Positions 34,060 through 47,300 of a DNA stretch of 64,000 nucleotides are shown piece after piece. This DNA comes from Apostichopus californicus (taxonomy: Eukaryota; Echinodermata; Holothuroidea; Aspidochirotida; Stichopodidae), in the NCBI GenBank assembly GCA_020650975.1, contig JAIPMN010000449.1:1-64000 (forward strand). Direction: 5' to 3'. The translations under genes and the position numbers were made by a program. The first letter of the stretch is position 1; each line of letters opens with the position of its first letter. Under the pieces are notes generated by a model. That model did not search any database, was not told the origin of the DNA, and saw only the letters and a program-made list of their open reading frames with translations.

Positions 34060-37000
34060 TAAACATCAGCACTAACATGTACGGCATATTTTTAAATGCT
34101 ATTTGTTTTTGTTCATTACTTCTGCCATTTTGAACTCAAAAGCCACCTGTTTATGCAGCAATAACATCTAATCTGCCAGAACAATGCTTTACTAATAGGG
34201 TCACGACTCACATTTTATCAAGAACATATTTTGATCAACCCAAATGGTTGTTAGATGGAAGGAACATGGAACGGCCATCAAATGTTTGGATGACAGGCAA
34301 CTTCTCTTCTACATCATCATTCCTTCCCCTCCCCTCCCCCCCCCCATGATTTTATAAGATACCAATATACCTCAAATTAAAGATACATCAAGTTTATGAA
34401 TTCATTACATGCCTTATTTAGCATCCAAAATACAGGATTCCTTTGGTACTATTACTGGTTAAAGATGTCACAGTTTGCCATCAAATGCTGCATGCTTTGC
34501 TTACTCAATTGCACAAATCATCCAAGTTATGTTCTACATGTCCTCCTGAATCTATACCATATTCCCTTCTGTTTTGGCTAACAGCCAAAAGGATTGATGT
34601 TGTTGGATAATATTTTAAAAGCTGTACAGTAATATTAAACACTAAAAACAATAACATGTGAGAACAATAAATAGTGTTAATCAACTATCACTCATTGCTA
34701 AGAGGTCAACCAGGGATGTTACATTGCAGCAAGTTATTGGACGGGGAAATCGCCTGGTATTTCAAATGAAAACCTCTGTTCATCATGTAAGGCTGTGTGA
34801 AGAGATATCAGTTGTCAAACAGTCGCTATAAATGACAATTCTGCAGTTTTGACCAATAGCGTGAAGAAATTGATTTCATGAGACAAAGTTAAAAGTAGCA
34901 ACAACCCTGAGAATTATTACTAGTCAAATAACTGCTTGAAGATATCTCACTGGACCTGTGAAAATCTAGCCATTTCACACAACCTGTCTATCATGCAAGC
35001 ACGCACAGACCATGAGGTATACATAATTATACATAATTTATAGGAATATATATGCATACATAATATATGAATATAGATGCAAGCAATGTGGTGTGATTCC
35101 TACAGTACCATACAACAAAACTTGAAAAACTATCCTAATTAATATACCAATTGTAGTTTGAGCATATGGTAAAGCCGGGATATGAGTAATGCGCATTTCA
35201 GAAGTGACTCAATTAATACTCCGAAATTAGTAAGTCCTGCATATCCAAATCAATATAACTCTGCAATTCATTTTCCGTCAACGTCTAACACAGCTGGTTG
35301 CCACCCGTATCCTCCAACATGTCGAGCAATGAACCCTGGCGATAACTGTAGTCATCATCGAGCCAGGGTCTTCTTTATTCCTTGGAACAAGAGCAAGGGA
35401 GGATGAGATACAATGCCAAGCATGTGATCTAGTTAGATATTACCAGAGCGAGCTGTGTTTATTTCAGGTCTCAATGCTGTTGAACTTTTCTCTTCAACTC
35501 TTTGCTCTCCAATTTCATATCAAGCATGTTAAACCGGTTGCACAAAATACACTTGAAATAACACAATACCATATGTTATATACTAGGCAGCTTTCCAAGT
35601 AACTATATTCTGTCAAGCTAGCGCAACACAAATGGTTGTACCAGAGATATGACATGGCCGGGCGTTAGAAAAACATCGGACACATTGTGTGTTTGTACAC
35701 TTGCGCAATGCTCAACTACAGAAGGGTATTACCGCCTTCTTCAGACATCCTTATCAAATAAGTAAATTACCACAAACTATCGTACAAATCTTTAATATAT
35801 ATTAATATAAACTTATCAGCACTGGCAAAGATCACCAGATATTTGGAAGTGGGTGATGGGAGGGGAGAGGGCAGGAACACAGCAAATTGAGGTCATATTG
35901 GGGGGGGGGGGGACAGAATGCTAGTAATGCAAACTGGTGCCATAAGGAGTGTGAAGCCATGTCGGCTTGGGCTCCAGTGGCCTGCCATAGGGCTCCTGGG
36001 ACCATTGGGTGAATGTGGTTCTCATTAGTTCCAGAACATATATCAGCTTGAAATCTGCAACATTTTGGATGAATAGACTTGTGTAAATTATAGCTAGTAG
36101 AAGTCACCCTGTGCATTTTTAGACATGGCATTTGGGGCCATGTGCCCCTCCCCACATATCCCCCCCCCCACCCTTGAAAGCACTATTGGACAGGATATGA
36201 GACAGCATCCTACTATGATAAAATTTGAATCTTCTTTTGAACAACAGATTTTGAGAAACTACTCAATACTTTTGAAACAGTTTTGCAAGTTAAATTAATG
36301 AGTGTAGTTTCTGAAAGCTGAATCGCTAGTCAACTCACTTCTTAACTTTCTGATTTACTAGTGACCTTTGTGGTCTGGCTACTTTAATGAGGAAACAATT
36401 CGATAATTATCAAAATGTAAAAAATGTTTGAAATAGCACTGATATAGTTTCTTTAATATTTAGGCTAAATGCAAATGCTAAGGTTGGGGGTTAGGGTGAA
36501 ACGAACCATTGCATATCCCAATGCAGTCACCACTTTACTTAAATAGGATACAAATGATGGGTATAAATTGCAAGTTTACTAAGTTTATTACTTGATAGGG
36601 GTGATGGTTGAGAGAAGGAGAGGAGATGTGATGGCAATGACGAATAATTCTTGAGCAACTGCCTATCAATCTTGACAGAGAGCTGTCAAATTTGTGTGGA
36701 GGAATATATCAATAATATGAACACAATTGGTGAACGTTTTGGCCTCCCTCACCCTATTCAAACAATACCTGCAGAGAATTAGCCCAAAGTCATACCTCAC
36801 GGAGAAACATGTTTTCCATCAAATCTTTGAAAAAGTGCATTTTGCACTGACAAAACTCCTTATTTTACCATTTCTTGCACTATTGCTGACACCTTTTATC
36901 AAATCAACTCTGACTTTATTTGCATCATTTTTTTCTCTGGTGATCTCATAGAATTTCACTTCCACTGAGATCTTGGACTCAAATTTGCGAAATATGTTGA

Positions 37001-37396
37001 CCTAAAATGAACTTCTTCCATAGGGGTCATCTTTATTTCTGCTTTCCTGAGAATGAAATGTTTACAGAAGTTGTTGGGTTCCAATCTCCTCTCGTTTTCA
37101 TAAAGAATCAAATTCACAACAGGTGGTAAGTAGCAAAAACATGCTAAAACTGAATCCACTACAACAATGAGGAGCATTATACTATAAGCAACCTATCCCT
37201 TCTTGACAATAGAAACAACAAAAGCTAAAATATTTTTCATGGAATCCAGCTGCATCATTACAGAAAAAGACAATTCAAGGTGATTTCTTGGCATGAATGT
37301 CTCTGAAATATCATCATGAAACAGCAAGAACCATTTATGTAGCTGTTAGTTGACAGAAGGAAGAACAATGTTGAAACCAAAGAGTAAATCAAACTT
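34060..37396. other. Upstream sequence of EGFR exon A, no gene called
   Basis: Mostly unique AT-rich DNA with C- and G-runs near 34330, 35900 and 36160. No signal-peptide exon with a phase-1 donor could be identified on the minus strand. A short plus-strand frame at 35182-35406 was considered and rejected. Confidence 0.5.
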
Positions 37397-37949
37397 GCTT
37401 CTAGGCGCACATTGCTTCTAAGCGCACATTGCTTCTAAGCGCACATTGCTTCTAAGCGCACATTGCTTCTAAGCGCACATTGCTTCTAAGCGCACATTGC
37501 TTCTAGGCGCACATTGCTTCTAAGCGCACATTGCTTCTAAGCGCACATTGCTTCTAAGCGCACATTGCTTCTAAGCGCACATTGCTTCTAAGCGCACATT
37601 GCTTCTAGAAGCACACATTGCTTCTAAGCGCACATTGCTTCTAAGCGCACATTGCTTCTAAGCGCACATTGCTTCTAGGCGCACATTGCTTCTAAGTGCA
37701 CATTGCTTCTAAGCGCACATTGCTTCTAAGCGCACATTGCTTCTAAGCACACATTGCTTCTAAGCACACATTGCTTCTAGGCGCACATTGCTTCTTAGAA
37801 GCACACATTGCTTCTAAGCGCACATTGCTTCTAAGCGCACATTGCTTCTAGGCGCACATTGCTTCTAGGCGCACATTGCTTCTAGGCGCACATTGCTTCT
37901 AGGCGCACATTGCTTCTAATCGCACATTGCTTCTAAGCGCACATTGCCT
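37397..37949. repeat. 17-bp minisatellite, about 32 units
   Basis: The unit is GCTTCTAAGCGCACATT, with variants AGGCG, AAGCA and AAGTG, and two units carrying an AGAAGCA insertion. High likeness implies recent expansion. Confidence 0.97.
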
Positions 37950-39964
37950 CTGGGTATTTCTATAAACCTGGGGTCCAAAAGGGTTTCCACACACTATGCA
38001 CAAATACTATCCAATCACTTGCAAATTACCACTTCAATATCCTGATGTCTAGTTGCATTTCATACTTTCTGTATAGGGAGTACAATAAAATATAAGAAAA
38101 GTTTAAATCTCTTGTAATTTTTTTCTTTAAGTGCAAGTGTCCCCCACAATTTTGAGTACCAACTGTGACATATAAACATGTTAACTTTGTTAACATTTCC
38201 CATTGTTCATATTGGCCCAAGGTCATTTACAGACTTACTAGAAGTGAATATATGAATAAGAATTGAAGTTGACAAAGTTTCAGTATTTTTTACAGCCCCA
38301 CTGGTTATGTGGAAGTATTGAAATGTGCCTGGCCAACGTAACATTTTCGTGTCCACCCTGTATCGTTGGTAAATTGATGAATGATTGCCTGTGTGAACCT
38401 GTGTGCATGTACAAGCATCGCGATGTACGATCAGACATTAATAACCAACTTAGCCCTACTCAATAAGCTTATTTTGGATGTTCAAGCTAGCTCAAATGTT
38501 TTTTCTTAACGCCCCAAAAAATTTGTAAAAGTTTTGCGTCCCTCAACCATCATAACACTGGTAAATTTCAAGGCTACGTCATTTGTGTAAAAAGCATCCC
38601 ATAGTTTTATGAATGAATGACGTCATTTAGAAATCCTAGACGTCGTCTACAGGCATAACAACCATATAACTCCCGTGCTACATCGATCTGTACCGAAGAA
38701 AATTTGTGTCGCCTACCTACCACCAGCGTTACGATGGTATTTTCGTTACGTCATGGTCGCAAACCCTGATGACTTCCAGAAAAGTGATTGTGCAAGTATT
38801 TTAGTAATATTTCGTTTTAAAATTACGACCTAAATAAAAAGTAAATCGGTCGATACATTTGATTTTTGAAATTTTTGTAACTGGTTGATTGGCCAATTGC
38901 TGTCAAGGGGACACATTGTACATTGGTGTACTCCGTGATGCCGCTATGGTAACAGTTTAAAATAACATTAGGCTAGGCCTCAGCTTAGGCTACATTCGAA
39001 TATATGATGTAGCCTAAGGTAATTTCGCGATACAGCAAAATGTAGAAAATGAGGACGACGTTTCTTCTTGTTGTGTAAAAATGCTGATAAATATATTTGC
39101 TATTCGAGATATGTCGAAAAAGTCAAAACATGCGTACAATATCAACAAATACGCTCTTAAAAATAACGTTTGAAAGTTTCGCGAAACTGCTACCCAGTCA
39201 TCAAATTTAATGTGGGTCACAGAAAATGTCAGAAACGGCGTTAAATCCAATAAAATGAATTGTAACTGCTACACTACATCAGTTTGATTTTTAATTTGTA
39301 AGAGCGGAATGTGATTGGAACGCTATGTCAATTTTAAAATTGTGAAAATTCTTATCATATTGACACTGAATTATCCAAAACAGATGAACATATAGTCTAG
39401 GCCCCAAATTGAGAGTATCAATGGCATTACCATGACCTATAAGTACAGGCTGTATGTACTATCAATAGGAACTTTCATGTTTGAAAAGAACTGTAGCCTA
39501 CCGTAGCACTGTCACTGTGTCAGGGTCTACAGTAATAGGCCTACTCTAGGTGAAAAAGACCAAACTTAGCCTAGTAGTGGGATGGAGATCCATATTTTCT
39601 GCAACTGTATCTGTAACCTATTTCTCACTAATAATTTGTTTGCCCAATATCATGGAATAAACCTTTTGTAGGGTCTTTTTGTCACAGATTAGGTTTGTGT
39701 ATGAGAATATTGAAACTCAATCCGTGTCTTAGCATCTGTACTTAAAATGCCTGCATTTTACTTCTCTGAAACGTACAAGACCAGTCAATACTTTAAGAAA
39801 CAATGAAGCAGCCAAACCGACAAGTCAGAGACATAAGAACAAATTAAAAGATCCAGAGAAATATGCAAGGAATCGTCAGAGTGACATACTGTGAAGCAAA
39901 ATCTACAGGTTAGAGATGACCAATAGAGAGAGAATTCACTCAAATAAATTAGCAGGCTTTACAG
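37950..39964. other. Upstream flank of the plus-strand unnamed gene, CpG-rich patch
   Basis: From about 38500 to 39320 CpG dinucleotides are markedly denser than in the surrounding AT-rich sequence, and three CRE-like sites occur (see separate entry). Around 39770-39890 one plus-strand frame reads LKDPEKYARN, a motif I associate with the N-terminal part of the same protein family as the downstream exons. It ends at a stop and has no clear splice link, so this part may be decayed. Confidence 0.4.
38574..38753. promoter_or_regulatory. Cluster of three CRE-like sites
   Basis: CTACGTCA at 38574-38581, the full palindrome TGACGTCA at 38618-38625, and TTACGTCA at 38746-38753. CREB/ATF proteins bind this motif in animals. 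The CpG-rich setting upstream of the plus-strand coding fragment fits a promoter, which could also fire on the minus strand toward EGFR. This is an inference. Confidence 0.4.
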
Positions 39965-40034
39965 GCTCCAGGTGGGGCCCTATGTAGCTATCAAGTTTAC
40001 TACTGGCAAGAAGAACTTTGTCTACTTGGCAATG
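39965..40034 (+). CDS. Unnamed conserved gene fragment, penultimate exon
   Basis: The 70-nt exon has a ggctttacag acceptor and gtgagt donor, entering in phase 2 and leaving in phase 0. It encodes LQVGPYVAIKF, then KKNFVYLAM. This resembles the VGDFVLVKF-KK-YYVG segment of a predicted-protein family that I recall from cnidarians, molluscs and echinoderms, with no known function. It pairs by phase with the exon at 40160. Confidence 0.5.
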
Positions 40035-40159
40035 GTGAGTATGGTAGAGACAATATTTGCCTGATGTACAAAAAATTCTCCATTATGACAGCTACATATG
40101 TTGCATGATGTGGAGATCAATCCAGAAAGTAATATGCTCATCTTATCTTTTTATTCCAG

Positions 40160-40384
40160 GTTCAAGGCATCGCTAACAGTCAAGTTGGACTGAAATTCTT
40201 GCAACGACGAAAGAGTGGGTCCTTCCAGTTTACCAATGAACTTTGTCATCTTCATCTATTGTCCGACATTTGCGGAGTAATGTCTCCACCATCAGTGTCT
40301 CTGGAGCAAAGGGCATTTGTGTATGAATTTTGCCACAATGAACTCTATCAGGTTTCACTAGATAACAATTGCTCAATTAAGTAA
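40160..40384 (+). CDS. Unnamed conserved gene fragment, terminal exon
   Basis: The exon begins after a ttttattccag acceptor in phase 0, runs 74 codons and ends in TAA. It reads VQGI, VGLKFLQRRKSGSFQF, DICGVMSPPSVS, and FVYEFCHNELYQVS. The vKFL-RR---FxF core and the following D-I--V-PxP pattern fit the same unnamed family. The intron before it is 125 bp. Downstream lies a tandem repeat with four polyadenylation signals, which would form its 3' end. No intact N-terminal part is seen, so it may be a short or decaying copy. Confidence 0.5.
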   Translation, partial: VQGIANSQVGLKFLQRRKSGSFQFTNELCHLHLLSDICGVMSPPSVSLEQRAFVYEFCHNELYQVSLDNNCSIK

Positions 40385-40446
40385 CTCTGAAGGCCTTCAT
40401 TTTGAACATTTCTTCTTTCTTGTCAAAGCTTCACCTTGTTAAATGT

Positions 40447-40750
40447 TGGATTCACCTTTCCTAGTTTTATTCTTGTGAAATGTTTGAGATTTGAATAAAT
40501 GTGAGGCACTTTGTAAGACTGTTTTTGGATTCATCTTTTCTAGTTTTATTCTTGTGTAATGTTTGAGATTTGAATAAATGTGAGGGATTGTTTTTGGATT
40601 CACCTTTTCTAGTTTTAATGCTTGTGAAATATTTGAGATTTGAATAAATGTGAGGCACCTTGTCAGCTTGTTTTTGGATTCACCTTTTCTAGTTTTATTC
40701 TTGTGAAATGTTTGAAATTTGAATAAATGTGAGGCACCTTGTCAGATTGT
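40447..40750 (+). repeat. Tandem repeat of about 75-80 bp carrying AATAAA in each unit
   Basis: Four units with GGATTCACCTTTTCTAG, TTATTCTTGTGAAATG and TTTGAATAAATGTGAGG. AATAAA lies at 40494, 40573, 40643 and 40722. The array starts about 60 bp after the stop codon at 40384, in the expected 3' UTR. Confidence 0.9.
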
Positions 40751-40889
40751 ATTATGTCTTGCCATACAGTTTTCTGGACTATTGGACACAGGATGTATTC
40801 CTGTGCATGAATAATTGACTTTTAATATATTTCAGGTTTGATAAAATTATTTGTTCATCTGTAAATCATTAACTGTTGTTCATTATTGG

Positions 40890-41395
40890 GGACAAGCAGA
40901 TTTCATTTCCTGGATGACTATATGTACAGTTGAAGATCACTTGAGATCTCTTTTAATTAATATTGGGCCAGTTCACTAAACTGAACTGAAGTTGACCAAA
41001 CTATGTTCACCAAAAGGAAATCATATCATGATAGAGCTCACTTATTAATTGTAGCTTTAATTTTGGAGTTTGCAAGGATTACAAACTTTGACACATGTTG
41101 ACCTTTGACCTTAACAAATTTGATAGGGTTCTTGCACTCACTAAGCTGGTTCTACATACTAATATGAAGTTCAACAAATATGCACTTTTTGAGTTATCAT
41201 GTTTACATGGTTTTACAGACTTTGACCTGTGTTGACCCCAAATGACCATTGAACTTCACAGAAAAGAATATGGTTCTTGTACTCAATAAGACAGATCTAC
41301 ATACCAAGTATGAAGTTAATCCACCATAAACTTTTTGAGTTATTGTATTTACAAGCAAGTGTCACATACACACATACACACACACGCGCGCACAT
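40890..41395. repeat. Dispersed repeat family, copy 2 (TGACCTTTGACC-bearing)
   Basis: It matches the ordered phrases of 14590-15115 and ends in a CA-rich microsatellite (about 41366-41393). TGACCTTTGACC is at 41099-41110, and a diverged form GACCCCAAATGACCATTGA at about 41234. Confidence 0.7.
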
Positions 41396-44300
41396 ATGCC
41401 ATCACCATCCCATAGATTCCTTCTGCCTCTGGCAAGGAATCACAAAGCAATAACACAGAGCGCCAAACGGGTTTCAGACTTCGTCCACATCAGAAGTGAG
41501 GATCAAGACTGTCCATTCTCTCCAAACTTTAAGCAGGTTCCAAGTCTTAGCATCTAAACATCAGATCCATCACATTCTTGAGATACCTTAGATGATCGCT
41601 GCCCCGACAAGCTACAACTAAAAGACATGAGATCCTCACTAACCCTGGCAGAAAAGAGTGAAGTTACTACAGTGAAAGGCTATAGATGTGATTAGCCTTC
41701 TTTATCACTAGATCACACTTTAAGTTGTTTCACAAGACTGGCTAATCAAAGTCAAATAATTACATAAACATGATAAAACCAGCTGTCACTGTTAACAGTT
41801 GGAACCACAAAAAACTGGGCTAGTAAAACAACGTAGATGTTCAATAGTGGTGACAGCTTCAATATTTCCTATGAACTAGCCGCTCTGTTTCTAATGAAAA
41901 CCAAAAAAAAACATAGCTCAGATAACTGAACCAAATAATCAATAGCATGAAAGTTATCAAAACAATTTGTACTACTTAGCCAAATCAATGACCAGTTCAA
42001 ATATTGTAGCCCAGAACTTGAGGGAGGGTTATGTACAGTAACTCTACCTCATCTGGGTGCCACATGATACTGAAATTACACCTCCGAAAGAAACCAAAGC
42101 AGAACAATTTCTATTCAACAAAATTATTTGTCAGACAGTTCATGAAGCTGCAAAAGAGTCCAAAAAAGGTTGTACTGTTTTAGACCTAACTTAATAGAAA
42201 GTCCACCCGACAAATGCACTAAGTAGGCACATTTGTTATATGTATTATAGTTGAATAAAACACTTAAAACTAAGGATATCTTTCGACAAGTATCATTTAA
42301 GATGCAATATTTTCTTTATATGTTTTCTTCTTGTGATTTAACCAGGTTATCTTCAGGAAGCAGACCTAAGATATCTTGCTTCTAGGCATTTACAACAATT
42401 TTCATTTTTTAAGATATTATTAATTTTTCAAGAGATAATTATGGTACAATATTTATAGCAAAACAAAGACTCTTGCACAAATAGGTGAACAGTTTAGAGT
42501 TGCTGACATTTGTTCATCTACATATATTCCTTTAAACTCCATGGCACCACACAATGTCTTTCTTTTCATATTACAGAATAGATACTGACAGACAATACAC
42601 TTTACCACAGTAATATGGGATTCCCAATGGGAGATCAACACTGTAACATTAAACTTTGATTGATGGACCAAAGAATAAGTATGTGTAAATATAGCAGCAG
42701 TCACCATTGCTCTGTTTTCAATCTTATTTTGTCTTTCTTTCTTGACATTTAGTTTCCTATTTGAGTACTCTCCTCTTGAGAAAAGGTTCATGGGGATGGT
42801 CAAAAGGAAGATTTCCCTTCAATGGCTTCATGGAGAATTCTTGTGTACAGTATGCATAGCGAGCATCGAAGCTAGATCTTAATACATGTGTATAAAACTG
42901 AATGGAAATAAGTAACTTTATGAATCCACTATATGGCAATTAAAACTTACTATCATCTGTACTTACAATTGTTTGGAGCACAACATGTTGTTATAATGTT
43001 GAAATAACAAAGTAACCCAATACCAATGTTTACTGTTGGTATATATGTGAAGGCACCAATCTCAGTGCATATCTCTTAATACAGATGTTTAACTTTCTTG
43101 TGCCATAGAAATACAGTTGCTGAGAGCAGCTAGTATTTCTTAATGATCTTACACATTTTTTTTTGTGTGCCTAAACCCTTTTAATTTCTCGTGAATGTCT
43201 TAAGTCAAAAATTTTTGCTTAGGTAATAATTTACAACTCTACAACAGTACACACCTAACTGGTATAAGCTAGTATCAGGGCTAATGTTATTATGATCAAA
43301 CTTATTATGCTCAATTATCTGGAGGCAAAATAACCTGCTAACAATTGCACATTTTGGGGCAAGAACAATTTGCATTTTAAAGATTCCACTACAAATTTGT
43401 TAATTGAATAAATCTAATATGAAAGAAGATAGTCTTTAAGCAATGTTCCATTTCATTCTTGATACAGGAAAAGCTGCAGCAATAATTGATTTAAATATCC
43501 AAGTATATAATGTGACCATCCCATACATTTTGTGAGTGTAGATTATAGAATCCAAGCGTGTAAATTTGTTTTCATACTTTCACTTTGGAAAAATCTTGTT
43601 TCTTCTTGACCTGCCCAATCAGAACTTTCCTTTTAGAACACATCAATGCTTAAAACCTTTAACCCATTGGATCCGAATTAACGTTGCATACTTTTAGTAT
43701 TCAAAAGTAAACTTGTTCAAGGTCGACTAGATTGCTAAACGAGGCAGAGGCAAATAAAGAAATAAAGAAAATAAAAGAGAGGAAGAAATCATCAAGCTTG
43801 AAATCCTCTCTAGTGAAACAGGATTTATAAAATGAAGAAAGAGAAGCAGATTTGAACTAAAGAAATACTGTGTGTGAAGTTTGTCATGAGCTGTCATGAG
43901 ATAACTATTGAGGAATGGTAAAAAGCTTTGACCTACTCCGACTTGGGAAAGACAATTTGCATCACTTCCATAGTTTGCAGGTGCTAGGATTTAAAGTGAC
44001 ATTTTATTTATTTGTAACTCACCACCTATAATTTACTTTGTCTTGGAATTACGTTTGCGAGGGGCCCCTTTGCCCTTCACATCCCTTGCCCATTTCTGTC
44101 TTCTTCTATCACACTATCACAAAATTTGTGATGATAACATAAAACTAAGATAAATTGCACAACAGATTTTTACTGACTTGCGACAAAGGAGGCAATCTGT
44201 AGAGGGACAAACCTCTCATGTTTCTGCTGCAAAAAGCTTCCTTTTAAAAACATCAACAAAGGGTGAGAAACTGGGGATTGCTCAAACTAATTGATTGTGC

Positions 44301-47300
44301 TGTGGGTAATTTGGGTTTTTCTTCCTAAAAGATGGTATTAAGTTTTCACAGTACACATGTGACTGTATTAATCTGAACAAAACTAACACATTTACTTCTT
44401 TTCTTGATCTATATTTATGCATAACTTTATATCGGCCTTCCTCATTAGCTTTATCAATTTTTAATTGGGGATTGGTCCAGTTTGGATCATGTTCTGATGA
44501 AATTATCAGATTTATCAATTTTTGATTGGGGGTTGGTCCAGTTTGGGTCATCTTCTGAGTTTCATCAATGTGCATTTTTACATGACTTTACATTAGTAGC
44601 AATAAATCATATATCTCTGGCATATACTTATGCCAAGCACCAAAATAATGATAGCTACTAAAAGACATTTAAATAATTCTATAATATATGAAATAAACCT
44701 CTAAATAATACAGTATAAAAACAAGTTCATTCATTATAGATTTGGTAAATGCTGTCTATATTTTGACATGTATAGATAATTTTCCATTAAAATCTCATCT
44801 AACTGTTTCAATTTTCATTAATTAAAAGGTAAAGGATGTGTCCTCACATTTCACTGCCCAAACCAAACATTTCAGTGGTGAAGTTGAAATAATTTTAAGT
44901 GAAAAATTTACTGAGACATTTGAGAACATTCTCATACTGCCAAAATTGAGATTTCTCAATTACCTTTGTAGTATTTGAACTATTTTGGCATTTATGATAT
45001 ATTCACATTCACCTGTATTTCATTCAATCTAACCGGTCTACAAACATTTTCTTGCAATCCTTAAGTTTACATTGCTCCCCTTTTATATTACACTCTACAG
45101 CAATGTTTGATGTTCTGATCAACAAAAGTGACTGATTTACTGTAAAGTAATATATTTTGAATGAAATCCAGCCTCTCTGCTGCCGTCTATAAGTCATTTC
45201 AAACTATGCGGCTAATGGCCACCCCCTGAGGTAAAATGTACCACTCAGTGTACCATATACTTCAAGTGACTTTATAGAATGTTTCAAAAATGTGCTATCA
45301 CATAGGCATGTACTACAACAAGTTGGTGATAGCCCCACTTGCCAATGCCAAAGCAATGATAAATTGATTACAAAAACTTAAATCTTCGAGCACAGACATA
45401 TTATATCTTAACATTCACCAAATGACTAAGATGACTTATTACTAGCAGGTAGGTGGATAAAGCTTACATAGAGGCATACATTGAGCAGTTAAACTACCAA
45501 TACAGAACTCGCATCATAAGCTTACATAACATCTAACCATTTTGCACTGACATCTTTTGATTGTTCTATGAGAATACTTTGAACTAATTTCCGTTCTCAT
45601 CAAAATCATGTACGAATCCTGTAATAAACCTAAATTCTCCATGCAAATGTTTAACTTGAGTTCAGTTGTTTGTGGGTAAATAAGGCATTGATGTGATATC
45701 ATCTATGGATGATTTAGGCTGTAGGTCTAGATAGCTGTCTTCTACAGAAGTATTGTAGCCGAGGTTTAGTCACTGGAATATTATGAAACAAAGTATTTGA
45801 GCAGCTATGAAACAGATGTTGTGACATGAAATGCCATAAAATAGGAATAGCTTCAACCGTGATCTCCAATAGAAAACACAAATGTACCCTTCTACCCAAT
45901 CAGATGTAATATCTTTTAGCTACATACACCCAGACTTTGCCTTCTCACAATATATTCCCTTTTCTCATTTTATTTTGTTGTTTTCTATTCATATCTTTTT
46001 GTTTTCAAATCAATGCATGCAAACACATTCAATAAATACACTACATAAAAAAAAACACTACAAGCACAGACAAATATTAATAGATTATTAATAAAGTCTG
46101 ATCCAAGAATAAAATAAGCATACATATTTTTCAAGTTTTTCATTTCCTGCGGCAAATTTGAAAAATAAACAGTCACACTTCATCCACATGAAATCAGCAG
46201 GAAGTGTATGTGAGACTTCTCTACGTAATGGAAATGTCATTTCACTAAAACCCCTTAGTCGAAACGATTCATATTAACAAGAAGGTGAAATAGAGAGAGA
46301 GAGACCTCCCGTCCAGATAGTTATTCAGCCTGCTGCAGGGAACTGATCATATACTTAATCCAAAAAATTTCCGCTGTAAATCTAATGAACCGTACTTTAC
46401 CTCAAACCAAGTGTATTAAATTCTATTACACAAGGTAGATTATCCTAGCAGAAATTGCTCAGAATTAACTTCCTTGCTCTGAGATGCAATTCTCGTTTGG
46501 TCACCATTTAATATTTCAGAAAGATAGTACGTTTCTATCAAAGCTGTAAGGCTTCTGACATTTTCACTGGTTGCAAGAAGATAGTAGGCTATGACTGAAA
46601 TAAACGATTTCACAAACTATGATGGGTTTTTTATTGATTATTTGATTAATATTACTTTCCCAATTCAGATGTTCATTCCTTAACCTATCAGCTAACATGA
46701 ACACTTCTGAGGACAGAATTCAGCAGTTAATAAATATGCTGTAGGAGAGATAGTAAGAAGAGTATCACTAGTTTCACTTCTGAGTTCATGTGTTGTTCAT
46801 TTTTATTATTATAATTATTTTGTTAATGCTAATTATCTGACGATGTTTATATTAAGTTTTGCATTATTAGTTCTGTCAGTTTAAAGATCTTCAATAAGAA
46901 CCTATCCACCAGCAATATTACAAATGGTTGCCTATATTTCAGAAGATATGCAATACTGCTCAAGTTGCTCAATATAAGACTAATTCTGGAAGAAAATCAA
47001 CTTTTTGTTGAGTAACTGAAAAAGCTGCACCAGGAAATAGCCACTGGCAAGATGACAGCTTCCAGGTTAATGGAAAGTGCTCTGCAGCACCTGTCACTAT
47101 ATAACATTATTGTCATTGTTTAGGAAATATGTCACAAGAGGCTGCCATTCAAAGTTGAATGCATGCCACCTAAAACTAAACTATTAAAGTAACAATCATT
47201 AAAGGACAATCCTCAAATTTAAGGTCAGTATTCTAATTTAAATAACTTCCCCTTTATTACATGGACAGCTCTTTCAAATTTAGTTTTGAAATTCTGAAGT

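Noticed and set aside
33749-34075. Four 27-residue repeats (DSYVKTFLSNIDQRV)
   Set aside because: An 81-bp minisatellite keeps any open frame open. There are no splice sites, promoter or homology.
35182-35406. Plus-strand frame with LVSPAYPNQY, like the start of a CUB domain
   Set aside because: The match covers only about ten residues. The following Cys-Trp core of CUB is absent, and no donor in the right phase closes an exon.
36956-37177. Hydrophobic start MLLIVVVDSVLACF as the missing EGFR signal-peptide exon
   Set aside because: No strong donor follows, the only nearby GT (gtgaat) would give phase 0, and exon A needs a phase-1 partner.
37397-37949. Regular repeats as a CRISPR array
   Set aside because: The 17-bp units abut without unique spacers, and the locus is eukaryotic.
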